Shown here piece by piece: positions 1 through 6,700 of a stretch of DNA of 64,000 nucleotides. The stretch comes from Varibaculum cambriense DSM 15806. Its GTDB lineage: Bacteria; Actinomycetota; Actinomycetes; Actinomycetales; Actinomycetaceae. The first letter of the stretch is position 1. Each line of letters opens with the position of its first letter. The translations under genes and the position numbers were made by a program. The stretch lies in contig NZ_ATUF01000002.1 of NCBI RefSeq assembly GCF_000420065.1, forward strand, positions 62,001 through 126,000, in the 5' to 3' direction. The notes below the pieces were generated by a model, which saw only the letters and a program-made list of their open reading frames with translations, did no database searches and was not told the DNA's origin.

Positions 1-2
1 CG

Positions 3-173
3 CTTGGTTGGGGCCCCATCGAGGAACTGCGTAAGGAATTCGGGGAAGAGGCCGGAATTGCCCCGCTCCCGGATCCTTCCATTACCCAGCCGCACCTGGT
101 AATCAAACCGCACCGTGATGCCCAAGACTGGGATAAAGGCAGCGGAATCATCCAAAGTCCCAAAGAGATTTAA
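3..173 (+). CDS. dmsB: DMSO reductase iron-sulfur subunit DmsB, C-terminal end (partial)
   Basis: The frame is open from the left edge to TAA at 171-173 and gives the last 56 residues of a protein. The tail, with PSITQPHLVIKPHRDA and a final SPKEI, resembles the C-terminus of DmsB-type four-cluster ferredoxin subunits (E. coli DmsB ends in a similar NPKEV). The [4Fe-4S] cysteine motifs lie outside the window, so the call rests on this tail and on dmsC 40 bases downstream. DmsB carries electrons from the membrane anchor DmsC to the molybdopterin subunit DmsA. The family call is fairly safe; the exact substrate (DMSO, TMAO or another S/N-oxide) cannot be told. Confidence 0.75.
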   Translation, partial: LGWGPIEELRKEFGEEAGIAPLPDPSITQPHLVIKPHRDAQDWDKGSGIIQSPKEI

Positions 174-213
174 ACACTGAACATCTTATTCACCCGCTAG
201 GTTAAGGAGCATC

Positions 214-1221
214 ATGCATATCGGCGAACTGCCCATGATTATCTTTACTACTGTCGCTCAAATGTCAGTAGGGGCATTTTGGATTCTAGGAATCATCCAG
301 CTGATTGGTCGGCGGGCAGGCGTTAAACAGTCTGCCATCGACAGCCTGACCAACGCGGGGTTGTATGCAGCCGGGCCGCTGCTAATTCTGGGATTCTTTG
401 CCGCGTTTTTCCATCTAAACGATCCCTTCCACGCACCGTTCACCCTGCTGCATCTGGGATCATCCTGGCTTTCACGCGAACTAATCTCCGGGGTGCTCTA
501 TGCCCTGTTCGGACTGATTTTCGCGCTAACCCAATGGTTTAACCGTTTCAGCCGCACCACAAGGGACATTTTCGCAGCACTTACTGCACTAGCGGGGCTG
601 TGTCTAGTGATATCGATGTGCGGGGTTTACTACTTTACCGGAACCGTTCCGGCCTGGAACACCTGGTTTGTTTGGGTCAGCTTCTTCTGTTCCGCTTTCT
701 TCACGGGCTCTCTAGCAGTGGCGATAGCTCTGCTAACCACCTGGCGGATGAAACAACGCGGATCCAGTGATAAAAGCTCGGATACAGATAGCAAAGGCTT
801 AAAAGCTGCTTTGCGTCGCGGCCTCTTCCCTCCCGGAAAACTACCAGAGGGTTTAATCGACCTAACCAAGCGGTCTATACGGATTACCACCGGGATTGCC
901 GCCTCTGCTGGCCTAATTATCTTGATGTCCTACGCGTTCTTTATGGCCCAATTGGGTCTAGGTAGCCCGATAGAACGGCAAGTGGCACAAAACATGACTG
1001 CGCATGGGTATCTTTTGATCCGGTTGTTGCTACTGGTGATCACGATTGTGCTGGTAGCTCTGGTACTGCGCAGCTATATTTCGGATGCTGCTTACCCCAA
1101 GCGTTCCTTGGTGATCACTCTGTGGGTAACCTTCCTCCTGGCCTTTGTGACCGAGATGATAGGGCGGGGTCTCCACTACGAAGGATTGGTTCGCGCGGGC
1201 ATCAATACCTTATTGGGATAG
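214..1221 (+). CDS. dmsC: DMSO reductase membrane anchor subunit DmsC
   Basis: This 335-residue protein has about eight hydrophobic segments (near residues 7-27, 45-65, 86-106, 117-137, 151-175, 225-245, 265-287 and 297-317), as expected of DmsC. DmsC anchors the DmsAB reductase in the membrane and oxidises menaquinol. A charged loop rich in Ser, Lys and Asp around residues 178-200 separates segments five and six. The ATG follows AAGGAG by about five bases. It lies 40 bases after dmsB and 10 bases before a TorD-type chaperone gene, so the three form one operon. It could serve another molybdoenzyme of the same family, but the dmsB-dmsC-torD order favours a DMSO/TMAO-type reductase used in anaerobic respiration. 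Confidence 0.88.
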   Translation: MHIGELPMIIFTTVAQMSVGAFWILGIIQLIGRRAGVKQSAIDSLTNAGLYAAGPLLILGFFAAFFHLNDPFHAPFTLLHLGSSWLSRELISGVLYALFGLIFALTQWFNRFSRTTRDIFAALTALAGLCLVISMCGVYYFTGTVPAWNTWFVWVSFFCSAFFTGSLAVAIALLTTWRMKQRGSSDKSSDTDSKGLKAALRRGLFPPGKLPEGLIDLTKRSIRITTGIAASAGLIILMSYAFFMAQLGLGSPIERQVAQNMTAHGYLLIRLLLLVITIVLVALVLRSYISDAAYPKRSLVITLWVTFLLAFVTEMIGRGLHYEGLVRAGINTLLG

Positions 1222-1231
1222 CATTAAAGCT

Positions 1232-1975
1232 ATGGAGCCAAAGGTACTAGATTCTTACGCAGCTGCTTTTTGTGTCCTGGGTGCCCTACACCTAAACCCT
1301 CCCGATGAGGACGTGGTCAAAGATTTTCTATCCATGACCGACCAGTGGCCCCTGCCGCTGACCCCGAAGGGCTCTCAAGCTCTGGCAGACCTAGGTACCG
1401 AGCTACCCTGCGACCTTAGTGAAGAGGATATTTATACGCTTTGGTCAGATCAGAATAGTCTGTATGGAATTACCGGTAGCGCCCAGCTACCTCCCTTTGA
1501 ATCGGTACATCGCTGTGATGATGCTTTGGTATTTGACCAAGAAACCGTGGAGGTTCGCCGTTACTATGGTGCCATGGGTTTTCAGGCTCCCCATCTAGGA
1601 CAAGAACCTGATGACCATATCGGGCTGGAGATGGATTTTGTAAGCAAATGCCTATTAAAAGCCGCTGATGATTTTGCGGAGGGGAATCAGGAACGAGGGC
1701 GCCAAACTCTGGGAGTGCTGTGTGAATTTAGTGGAGAACACCTGCTGACTTGGGCACCTGACTTCTGCCTCGAGGGTGAAAAACTAGCAAAAACCCAATG
1801 GCTCCGCACCATCCTGATTCTTACCGGACAGACGCTTTCGCAATGGAAACAGGAGCTCCTTACTGCCGGGTATGAGCTGCAGATCGCCCCTAAACTGCGT
1901 CCTGCCCAGAAAGAGGATTTTTCTGGCCCCGTTTCCGTACCCCTAACTCGTCGTCCGCAAGTTGAGGAAAGTTAG
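1232..1975 (+). CDS. TorD/DmsD-family molybdoenzyme chaperone
   Basis: The 247-residue soluble, mostly helical protein carries the TorD-family signature around residues 124-136 (QEPDD then HIGLEMDF, compare E-x-DHIG-x-E). TorD/DmsD chaperones bind the twin-arginine signal of the catalytic subunit, hold it for molybdopterin insertion and hand it to Tat export. The gene starts 10 bases after dmsC and runs into the next gene without a gap, so it is probably co-expressed with the reductase it serves. No strong Shine-Dalgarno sequence precedes the ATG, which suggests translational coupling to dmsC. Family assignment is good; the precise client protein is inferred from context. Confidence 0.82.
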   Translation: MEPKVLDSYAAAFCVLGALHLNPPDEDVVKDFLSMTDQWPLPLTPKGSQALADLGTELPCDLSEEDIYTLWSDQNSLYGITGSAQLPPFESVHRCDDALVFDQETVEVRRYYGAMGFQAPHLGQEPDDHIGLEMDFVSKCLLKAADDFAEGNQERGRQTLGVLCEFSGEHLLTWAPDFCLEGEKLAKTQWLRTILILTGQTLSQWKQELLTAGYELQIAPKLRPAQKEDFSGPVSVPLTRRPQVEES

Positions 1976-1976
1976 T

Positions 1977-2945
1977 TTGCTTCCTCGTAACTTTTCGGCC
2001 TTGCTCCGTTGGGTTAGCGCGCAAGACCCCATAAACACCCTAGTTATCAGGTGTGAGTCTCTCCCGGACGTCAAAGTTAGTAAGAAGGACGCCCTCCTTA
2101 CCTGGCAGGGATGTTTAGGTGAAAGTTTCAACGCTGATTTGGCGGCGCAACTGCTAGCTAGTGATATCCAAAGCCTGCAGATTTTAGGGTGCACCCAGTG
2201 CGCTGGCAGCCTAGATATAAAGTTGGCAGCGGCCAGGACCCGCCTCGGTACCTTAATAGCTGGCTATCACCCGCCCAAAAAAGCTGCCCGCCATCCCCGG
2301 GAAGTTAACTTAGATTCGGTTCCCTTACCCCGCCGCCTCTTGCTGCCGGTCTCAAATGGTTCTCCTTTGGATCTCGGTGTCTCTCACGCGGTTCGCACCT
2401 TCCAGGCCTACCATCTGCTAGCTCAGGGGCAACGCATCGAAAATAGAGTAGTTACCTGTACGGTTGCGGCCGCGGATAATAACACCCCTTCCCTATCACC
2501 GGAATCCCCGGCGGAAACTACTGACAGCGAAGCGCTCCTACCCTGGTTAGACCGCGTGGATGCCATCCACGTGCTGCGCTGCAACGCTTGCCGCTCTCAG
2601 ATTCGTCTGTGCCCCGACAACATAGGTTTCGATCTATCGGCAGCCGGCGGCAATTGGCATCAACTCTGCCCTACTTGCCGGATGGCAGTCCGGTACTGCC
2701 CCGAACATTCTGACTCGGAGATAGCCAGCCAGCGTTCCCTGGAGATTTTCACCGCCCTCAAAACCCGACAGAGCACCCAGGAAACTAAGGAATGCAAACG
2801 CTGCCGCAACCCGCATCCGGCTAGTGAAGGCCAGCTGTGTAAGCTCTGCCGCTACCAGGAAGAACACCCGTTTTCTGCGGCAATGCCGCAAGAAGTCCTA
2901 AAAAATCTACCTCCGGAGCTCCAATCCAAGTTGCGTGAGGTTTAG
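1977..2945 (+). CDS. cysteine-rich putative metalloprotein of the DMSO-reductase operon, unknown function
   Basis: I do not recognise this protein. I chose TTG at 1977 because GAGGAAAG at 1964-1971 is well placed before it and the chaperone stops at 1975; an earlier in-frame TTG at 1962 is possible. From 1977 it has about 322 residues and 15 cysteines. The N-terminal part has lone Cys near 26 and 46 and a Cys-x2-Cys at 72-75 followed by Ala-Gly, which recalls the cysteine spacing of hydrogenase/heterodisulfide-reductase iron-sulfur (MvhD-like) subunits. The C-terminal part has four Cys-x2-Cys pairs near 202/205, 231/234, 273/276 and 288/291, as in zinc ribbons or rubredoxin-like knuckles. There is no signal peptide or membrane segment. 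As last gene of the operon it may help mature the reductase, deliver electrons to it, or sense redox state; this is inference. Confidence 0.72.
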   Translation: MLPRNFSALLRWVSAQDPINTLVIRCESLPDVKVSKKDALLTWQGCLGESFNADLAAQLLASDIQSLQILGCTQCAGSLDIKLAAARTRLGTLIAGYHPPKKAARHPREVNLDSVPLPRRLLLPVSNGSPLDLGVSHAVRTFQAYHLLAQGQRIENRVVTCTVAAADNNTPSLSPESPAETTDSEALLPWLDRVDAIHVLRCNACRSQIRLCPDNIGFDLSAAGGNWHQLCPTCRMAVRYCPEHSDSEIASQRSLEIFTALKTRQSTQETKECKRCRNPHPASEGQLCKLCRYQEEHPFSAAMPQEVLKNLPPELQSKLREV

Positions 2946-3018
2946 GGGTTAATACTCCAATGGGGATGTGGATTATTTTAGGAATTAACCCTTATTTTTT
3001 GGATAGATTTAGCAACGA

Positions 3019-3052
3019 AATCGGGTGCCTGTCATTTGTCAGGCACCCGATT
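3019..3052. terminator. bidirectional hairpin between convergent genes
   Basis: A 13-base perfect inverted repeat (arms 3019-3031 and 3040-3052, core TCGGGTGCCTG) encloses an 8-base loop. It lies between the plus-strand DMSO-reductase operon and the minus-strand SpaA gene, where a shared terminator is expected. The T-tract is short on either side. A second hairpin (3066-3075 with 3082-3091, AGTAACGGCA arms) overlaps the stop codon of the SpaA gene. Confidence 0.6.
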
Positions 3053-3086
3053 AATTTGCGCAGCTAGTAACGGCACACACTTGCCG

Positions 3087-5060
3087 TTACTGCACGTTCT
3101 TCTTCCGAACGACGATGAGGACTGCTCCTGCTGCTAATAGAATCACTGCAGCTATCCACAGAGGCGCTACGCCGGTCTTTGAAATAGGCGGAGTTGGCGG
3201 AGTTGGCGGAGTTGGCGGCTGTGTGGGGGGCACCGTAGTTGGAGGAGGCGGAGTCTTGTAGTTCCTGACGTCAACATTTGCAGGAACTTGGGCAGACGCC
3301 ATCTTGCCTTCCGCGTCCTCCTTCGCCTGAATGGGAACCTCGAACGGGATATATTCGTTCAAGATCTTATAGTCCTTAGGGGCACTAACTTCGCGAAGAA
3401 GGTAATCGCCTGGCTCCAGGGCGGGCTTACCCGCTGGGGCGAACGTGCCGTCGGTACCAGTAGCGAACGAACCATCTGCGTTGAAACCTTCTAGCACAAC
3501 CTTACGAACCCGCTTGGTCTCACAATTGGTTGGTGCGGCGTTAAGCATGTCCCGTAGTTGATCCTGTGAGGATGGGGTGCGCACTGGGCAAACCTTGATT
3601 TCTTCCGTATTGGTCAGATCTGGTTCAACACCACATGGGGTTGGCTCCTCGTTGACAAGCTGATATAGCTCAAACTTTGCCCCCGCCAGCGCCGTGCCGT
3701 CCTCGGCCTGCTTAGAGAGCTTAAACGTGCCGGGATTCTTCTTGTAGGTGAAATACATGTGCTGCGTATCTACGCCCGGGGTCTTGTGATAGGACAGCTT
3801 GAAGTTCGGAGCCTTTGATTTAACATAACCAGGCATACCCATGCGCCCGTCTTTGAGTACAGGTAGATCGTTATCAACCTTCGTATAGCCAGGAATCTCC
3901 TTCTCTACCGATTCGAAAGTAGGTTTGTAAGGAAGATTCTTATCCCCGTAGGGTAGGAACTTTTTTGACTTGTCATCCCAATTCATCATTCTCAAACCGG
4001 AAAGTGACGTCCAGTTTCCTGGCTGCCCTACGTAAAACTCGTACGGGTAACGTGCTAGTGCAAAATTCCCAGAGCCATCTTGGAACTTAACCTCCCCTGG
4101 ATTCTTCACGACCTGGGCGAGCTCGGGGTAGATGTCGGTGATGCTCTGCTGCGCCATAACCGGCGCCAATAGTTGCTTTTCCAGACATGCGATAGTGGTG
4201 TAAGTAGAGCCTTCAAGCTTGCCGCCCCAAAATGCCAGGGGCCGATTCGGAATCTTTACCTTGTCCTCGACCTTCTGTGCTGCCCGGTACTCTGAATCGA
4301 GAACGTAGCGATAGTCGGCAGAGGCGGGAATGCTCACGTACAAACCGTTTGCCTTGGTACCAATCGAACCCCCTTGAGTGTCACCGGTTGAACCGGTACC
4401 AATTGACATCCCCGCTTGATCTCCATCGGCGGGCAGGTAAGCATCCCACTGGAACGTGTGTTCCTCATCGTTATGAAACTCGTCGTCGAACACGATGTGT
4501 ACTGGTTCGAAGAAATCGCGCGGGTTATTGTTACCCAGGTGTCTCCATGACCCGTCGCTATTCTTCACAACTACGCTATCTTGACTGGACGGGTCATACT
4601 TTTCGGCGGGTACCGGTTTGCCATCCATCGTAAAGTTCTCAACCGGCTTCCAAGTGTACGGCTTGTCATCACTTCTTTTGGTGTACTGCCACGTCACGCC
4701 GAGGCGAAAATTCAGCGTCGGAGCCATTTCAGGATCAACGGTGTTGTACTTGAACTTCATGGTGGTACGCACACCATCACAAGGATTAATCTTCGCGCTA
4801 AAAGCAAAGTGAGAAAGTGGCGTGACTTCCTTCGCGGCGGACTTTAGGCAGCCATCTCCCGGGTCGCCCGGCTTCCAGTTTTTGTCAACCTGCCCGTGGA
4901 TCCACTCATAGCTCAGGTCATAGTCGGGAAATGGTCTTTCAGCTGCCCGCGCTGGAGAGGAGGGGGGGATCGTTATAAAGACCACAAGGACAATAGACAA
5001 CAACATGCTAAACCCGAGCGCGAGCCCTTGTTTCAGACTTGCAGATCTCCAACTAGTCAC
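3087..5060 (-). CDS. SpaA-type cell-wall-anchored surface protein with atypical sorting signal
   Basis: This is a secreted surface protein of about 657 residues. I prefer GTG at 5060, because GAAGGTGA lies five bases before it; an upstream TTG at 5075 is also in frame. A hydrophobic segment near residues 10-35 ending in PARA fits a Sec signal peptide. The bulk shows beta-rich adhesin-like sequence. A prealbumin-like SpaA/Cna-B domain near residues 450-590 starts with GTFKLSKQ and ends near YLLREVSAP. It is followed by a proline-threonine stalk and a sorting region of hydrophobic segment plus RKK tail. The expected LPxTG is replaced by PISKTG, so only the TG half is kept. No sortase gene lies nearby. 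Likely an adhesin or pilin-like protein; ligand unknown. Confidence 0.82.
   Translation of the reverse strand: MTSWRSASLKQGLALGFSMLLSIVLVVFITIPPSSPARAAERPFPDYDLSYEWIHGQVDKNWKPGDPGDGCLKSAAKEVTPLSHFAFSAKINPCDGVRTTMKFKYNTVDPEMAPTLNFRLGVTWQYTKRSDDKPYTWKPVENFTMDGKPVPAEKYDPSSQDSVVVKNSDGSWRHLGNNNPRDFFEPVHIVFDDEFHNDEEHTFQWDAYLPADGDQAGMSIGTGSTGDTQGGSIGTKANGLYVSIPASADYRYVLDSEYRAAQKVEDKVKIPNRPLAFWGGKLEGSTYTTIACLEKQLLAPVMAQQSITDIYPELAQVVKNPGEVKFQDGSGNFALARYPYEFYVGQPGNWTSLSGLRMMNWDDKSKKFLPYGDKNLPYKPTFESVEKEIPGYTKVDNDLPVLKDGRMGMPGYVKSKAPNFKLSYHKTPGVDTQHMYFTYKKNPGTFKLSKQAEDGTALAGAKFELYQLVNEEPTPCGVEPDLTNTEEIKVCPVRTPSSQDQLRDMLNAAPTNCETKRVRKVVLEGFNADGSFATGTDGTFAPAGKPALEPGDYLLREVSAPKDYKILNEYIPFEVPIQAKEDAEGKMASAQVPANVDVRNYKTPPPPTTVPPTQPPTPPTPPTPPISKTGVAPLWIAAVILLAAGAVLIVVRKKNVQ
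3187..3218. repeat. 9-bp in-frame tandem repeat encoding the Pro-Thr stalk
   Basis: GGCGGAGTT is repeated three times in full plus five bases. On the coding (minus) strand it encodes the Pro-Pro-Thr units of the wall-spanning stalk of the SpaA-type protein. Unit length is a multiple of three, so copy-number change would alter stalk length and not the reading frame. Confidence 0.8.
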
Positions 5061-5229
5061 GAATTTCACCTTCAAACTGTTTAGGGCAAGGTTCTATGGA
5101 CACAGATCCATCGGATAGGGAACAGAGAGATGTCCCAGTACAAATCAGTACAGTAGGATTATATTCCTGTAATAGGAAGAAGTAAAACAAACTAACGAAA
5201 CAGCGACTCTTACTGAGCCACTCTAATGG

Positions 5230-5303
5230 TGGGCGATACTGGACTCGAACCAGCGACCTCTTCCGTGTCAAGGAAACGCGCTAACCAGCTGCGCCAATCG
5301 CCC
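5230..5303 (-). tRNA. tRNA-Val (anticodon GAC)
   Basis: The minus strand folds as a 74-base tRNA with acceptor stem GGGCGAT/ATCGCCC, a D-arm with AGCTGGTTAGCG, and a T-arm with GGTTCGAGTCC. The anticodon loop is TTGACAC, giving GAC for valine. CCA is not encoded. It is the last member of a three-tRNA minus-strand cluster, one base after tRNA-Cys. Confidence 0.95.
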
Positions 5304-5304
5304 G

Positions 5305-5375
5305 AGGTGGGTACGGGATTCGAACCCGTGTACACGGCTTTGCAGGCCGCTGCCTAACCACTCGACCAACCCACC
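5305..5375 (-). tRNA. tRNA-Cys (anticodon GCA)
   Basis: A 71-base minus-strand tRNA with acceptor stem GGTGGGT/ACCCACC, discriminator base T (U in the RNA, typical of tRNA-Cys) and anticodon loop CTGCAAA, giving GCA for cysteine. The T-arm carries GGTTCGAATCC. Confidence 0.95.
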
Positions 5376-5416
5376 ATAATCAAAGAGCGCCGCGCTTGGC
5401 GACGCCCTTCAAATCG

Positions 5417-5489
5417 AGCGGATGACGAGACTCGAACTCGCGACCCTCACCTTGGCAAGGTGATGCTCTACCAACTGAGCTACATCCGC
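5417..5489 (-). tRNA. tRNA-Gly (anticodon GCC)
   Basis: A 73-base minus-strand tRNA with acceptor stem GCGGATG/CATCCGC, D-arm AGCTCAGTTGGTAGAGC and anticodon loop TTGCCAA, giving GCC for glycine. It is the promoter-proximal member of the Gly-Cys-Val cluster, 41 bases before tRNA-Cys. Confidence 0.95.
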
Positions 5490-5718
5490 GTTGCGTATGA
5501 AAGTATATCTATAAAGACCTAGGTTTTACCAAACTGGCTGTAAGTGGGGCTGCTCACAACTGCCTAGACCTCGTATTTTAGGCTGCGGACCCTACTAGCT
5601 ACCGGGAGTACCTGCACGGGATAGTCTCTTAGCAAGTTGTTCAAAGCGCGCACTGCAAACAGGGTTGATATTCTCTAAATACCTACTAAATCAGGATTAT
5701 CTCTAGGAGGAGTTAACA

Positions 5719-6633
5719 ATGACCGGGATTTTAGGTAGCAGCATGCTGACACTTTTACTTTTGCTAGTACTGATCGGCTATTTCTTGTTCTCCGCTATTT
5801 TTATCGTAAAGCAGCAGACCGAAGCGATCATCGAACGCTTCGGCAAGTATCGCCGCGTATGTACCCCCGGTCTTAACATTAAGATTCCAGTTATTGACCG
5901 GATTGCGAAAATCGTGGAGCGGCGGATTCAACAGCTGGATCTGGTAGTAGAAACCAAAACTAAAGACAATGTGTTCGTGGCCATTCCAGTTTCGGTGCAA
6001 TTCCAGGTGCAGGATTCGGCAGCCTCTTTCTATTCCCTGTCTAACCCCGCCCAGCAGATCACTTCCTATGTGTTCGACCGAGTCCGCTCTTCCTTATCCC
6101 AGTTGAACCTGGATGAAGCTTTCTCTTCAAAAGACACTATTGCCCAAGAGATTGAGATTTCTTTGGGAGAGCAGATGGCGCGCTACGGTTTCCGGATCGT
6201 GAACTCGCTGGTAACCGATATTAACCCAGACAAGCGGGTCCGAGAATCGATGAACTCTATTAACGCTGCTCAGCGTGAACGGGAAGCGGCTATCCAGCTA
6301 GCAGAAGCCGATAAGATTAAACTAGTTAAACAGGCGGAAGCGGACGCTGAATCCAAACGTCTTCAGGGTGAAGGCATTGCTCTACAAAGGCGGGCCATTG
6401 TGCAAGGGCTAGTAGAGCAATACGAATCTTTGCGGGATGCCGGTATTGGTGACCAGGCACAACAGATTCTCTTGATGACCCAGTATTTTGATACCCTGGC
6501 CGAGGTGGCAAAATATTCAAACACGCAGACCCTGATGTTACCTGCTAATCCCACCGGGGTCACCAACACGATGGAGGAGATCCGTACATCTTTGGTGGCG
6601 GGCTTAAAAGCTGCCGGCCAGCACACTAAATAA
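5719..6633 (+). CDS. SPFH/Band 7 (stomatin-prohibitin family) membrane protein
   Basis: This 304-residue protein starts with one hydrophobic segment (about residues 5-30) followed by an SPFH domain (about 28-190) with the typical ERFGKYRR and PGLNIKIPVIDRI stretches. An Ala/Glu-rich coiled coil follows around residues 170-235. Such proteins form oligomeric membrane scaffolds linked to protease control, membrane fluidity and stress. The start is well supported by AGGAGG ten bases upstream. The usual NfeD partner gene is not adjacent; the next gene is a BCCT transporter on the same strand 67 bases downstream, and any link is only positional. Family call secure, specific role unknown. Confidence 0.9.
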   Translation: MTGILGSSMLTLLLLLVLIGYFLFSAIFIVKQQTEAIIERFGKYRRVCTPGLNIKIPVIDRIAKIVERRIQQLDLVVETKTKDNVFVAIPVSVQFQVQDSAASFYSLSNPAQQITSYVFDRVRSSLSQLNLDEAFSSKDTIAQEIEISLGEQMARYGFRIVNSLVTDINPDKRVRESMNSINAAQREREAAIQLAEADKIKLVKQAEADAESKRLQGEGIALQRRAIVQGLVEQYESLRDAGIGDQAQQILLMTQYFDTLAEVAKYSNTQTLMLPANPTGVTNTMEEIRTSLVAGLKAAGQHTK

Positions 6634-6700
6634 GCAAATTAACCGCATGATGCGGTAGCAACAGCAGCGATTTAAATCCAGATAACGAATATAGCTAAGT

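Noticed and set aside
3187-3218. Short tandem repeats as a possible CRISPR or phase-variation tract
   Set aside because: The unit is 9 bp without spacers and encodes Pro-Pro-Thr in frame; it is coding stalk sequence.
4232-4633. 133-codon plus-strand frame opposite the SpaA gene
   Set aside because: It lies wholly inside a clear surface-protein gene, has Arg/Ser-rich shadow composition and no ribosome site.
5490-5718. Possible small gene or RNA between tRNA-Gly and the SPFH gene
   Set aside because: No frame, hairpin or promoter stood out in this 229-base gap beyond the AGGAGG of the SPFH gene.
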